A DNA stretch of 64,000 nucleotides from Lithospermum erythrorhizon (lineage: Eukaryota; Streptophyta; Magnoliopsida; Boraginales; Boraginaceae): contig JADFUC010001040.1 in assembly GCA_019722365.1 (NCBI GenBank), positions 124,001 to 188,000 on the forward strand. Reading direction: 5' to 3'. This document shows, piece after piece, positions 63,190 to 64,000 of this stretch. The position numbers and the translations under genes are program-made. Every line of letters starts with the position of its first letter. Within the stretch, counting starts at the first letter, position 1. The notes beneath the pieces are model-generated. The model made no database searches, had not been told where the DNA came from, and was given only the letters and a program-made list of their open reading frames with translations.

Positions 63190-63235
63190 CTGGTGGTTGT
63201 GAGGATGTAGCTTTCCTTTCGAGTGTAAGGTGAGC
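63190..63235. repeat. Isolated unit of the ~48-bp repeat
   Basis: Contains ggtggttgtgaggatgtagc and a gtgtaaggtgagcag segment. The core and orientation are the same as in the array at 53010-53205, about 10 kb away. Confidence 0.6.
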
Positions 63236-64000
63236 AGCCGGTAGGAGTTTTGAGGACCATATATATGTCAAACACCTAAGCTGGCTTTTTGAGAACTAAT
63301 AGGTAATAATGATACTATTTGAGATTAAATTATATTAGGTCACATAATATGCGGGATTGCATTTGTATTCACAAGCGTTATGCACTTCTGCCACCTATAT
63401 TCATTTTCGAGGATTTACATTATAGAAGCTAAAGATTTGGCATAGTCATGTGTGATACTTACTAAGACAATAGAGTGATAGAACTCCGAATATCACTCCA
63501 ACGTGGACCCCACCACACTTCTCCTTTGACACACTTCAAAGGCTTTCAACCATTAGCTGCTAACAATTTTCATTTAACTCAACTTATATATCCAACGCCC
63601 TCGACTTAGGAATGAAAATTGAAAGATTAGATCAAGACTTATAACGTTGATGGCACACAATGTAACCAATGTCTACATAGGATAGGTAGTGCGAGACTTC
63701 AGGTACACATTTTTACGCTTACCAAAAAATTAATAAACGCTGACAAGCGTGAATCCACTTATCAGAAATACAACAATAACAAACTTCATACATATATTGA
63801 TCCGACTCTTGTTAGTTCTTATTATTGTATCCGATTTAACCATGGACACCCCCTATGCTGTTGAACTAATTTAGTACTTGAACAAACACAACCTATTAGA
63901 TTACCCTTTAATAATTATAAATATTGATTCAAATGTTAACCATTTTCCTCCATTTGACCCACATTATAATCCTCATTTTCCAACTCCAATCTGGTAAAAA
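63236..64000. other. Gene-free right edge
   Basis: AT-rich DNA with no recognisable coding, RNA or repeat signal. Confidence 0.4.

Overview
The window is nuclear DNA of a flowering plant, most likely a eudicot. Five spliced genes of plant families were assembled exon by exon with consistent splice phases, including a chloroplast-targeted protein and a HIPP metallochaperone. The DNA is AT-rich and the gaps are full of plant mobile elements (Ty1/copia, MULE, Tourist-, Stowaway- and SINE-like). The SINE-like sequences resemble ones I associate with Caryophyllales, but that is a weak inference.

Layout, left to right. (1) 388-4527, minus: USP39/Sad1-type splicing factor, 3' end outside the window. 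(2) 4528-9095: no gene, with a G-poor (CCA)-rich block and a small foldback element. (3) 9096-14209, plus: secreted aspartyl protease, 10 exons, 523 aa; its 5' flank and start codon lie in a three-copy tandem duplication. (4) 14458-17835, minus: METTL23-type methyltransferase, 7 exons, 227 aa, with an apparent GC-AG first intron and a Tourist-like MITE. (5) 19403-22628, plus: chloroplast universal-stress-protein-like gene, 5 exons, 209 aa. (6) 23860-26250, minus: decayed Mutator-like transposase. (7) 28137-33546, plus: decayed Ty1/copia element with both LTRs. (8) 35611-36666, plus: HIPP gene carrying an apparent frameshift. (9) 37603-45657, minus: GH38 alpha-mannosidase, 29 exons, 1002 aa, intact. 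(10) 47400-48646, minus: ARO armadillo pseudogene with several deletions. (11) 48647-53020: gene-poor, with MITEs and a LINE fragment. (12) 53214-about 63250: a second Ty1/copia element (53639-62353), apparently nested in a minus-strand LTR element that may itself have split a ~48-bp tandem repeat array. (13) 63260-64000: nothing recognised.

The genes do not form a pathway; this is ordinary plant gene order. The protease and methyltransferase genes are convergent, only 248 bp apart. The methyltransferase and stress-protein genes are divergent and share a 1.57-kb spacer. I found no convincing undescribed system. The best leads are the tandem duplication of the protease 5' region with its start codon, the HIPP frameshift, the GC-AG intron, the eroding ARO copy and the nested retroelement. 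All sequence comparisons are by eye; family functions come from general knowledge.
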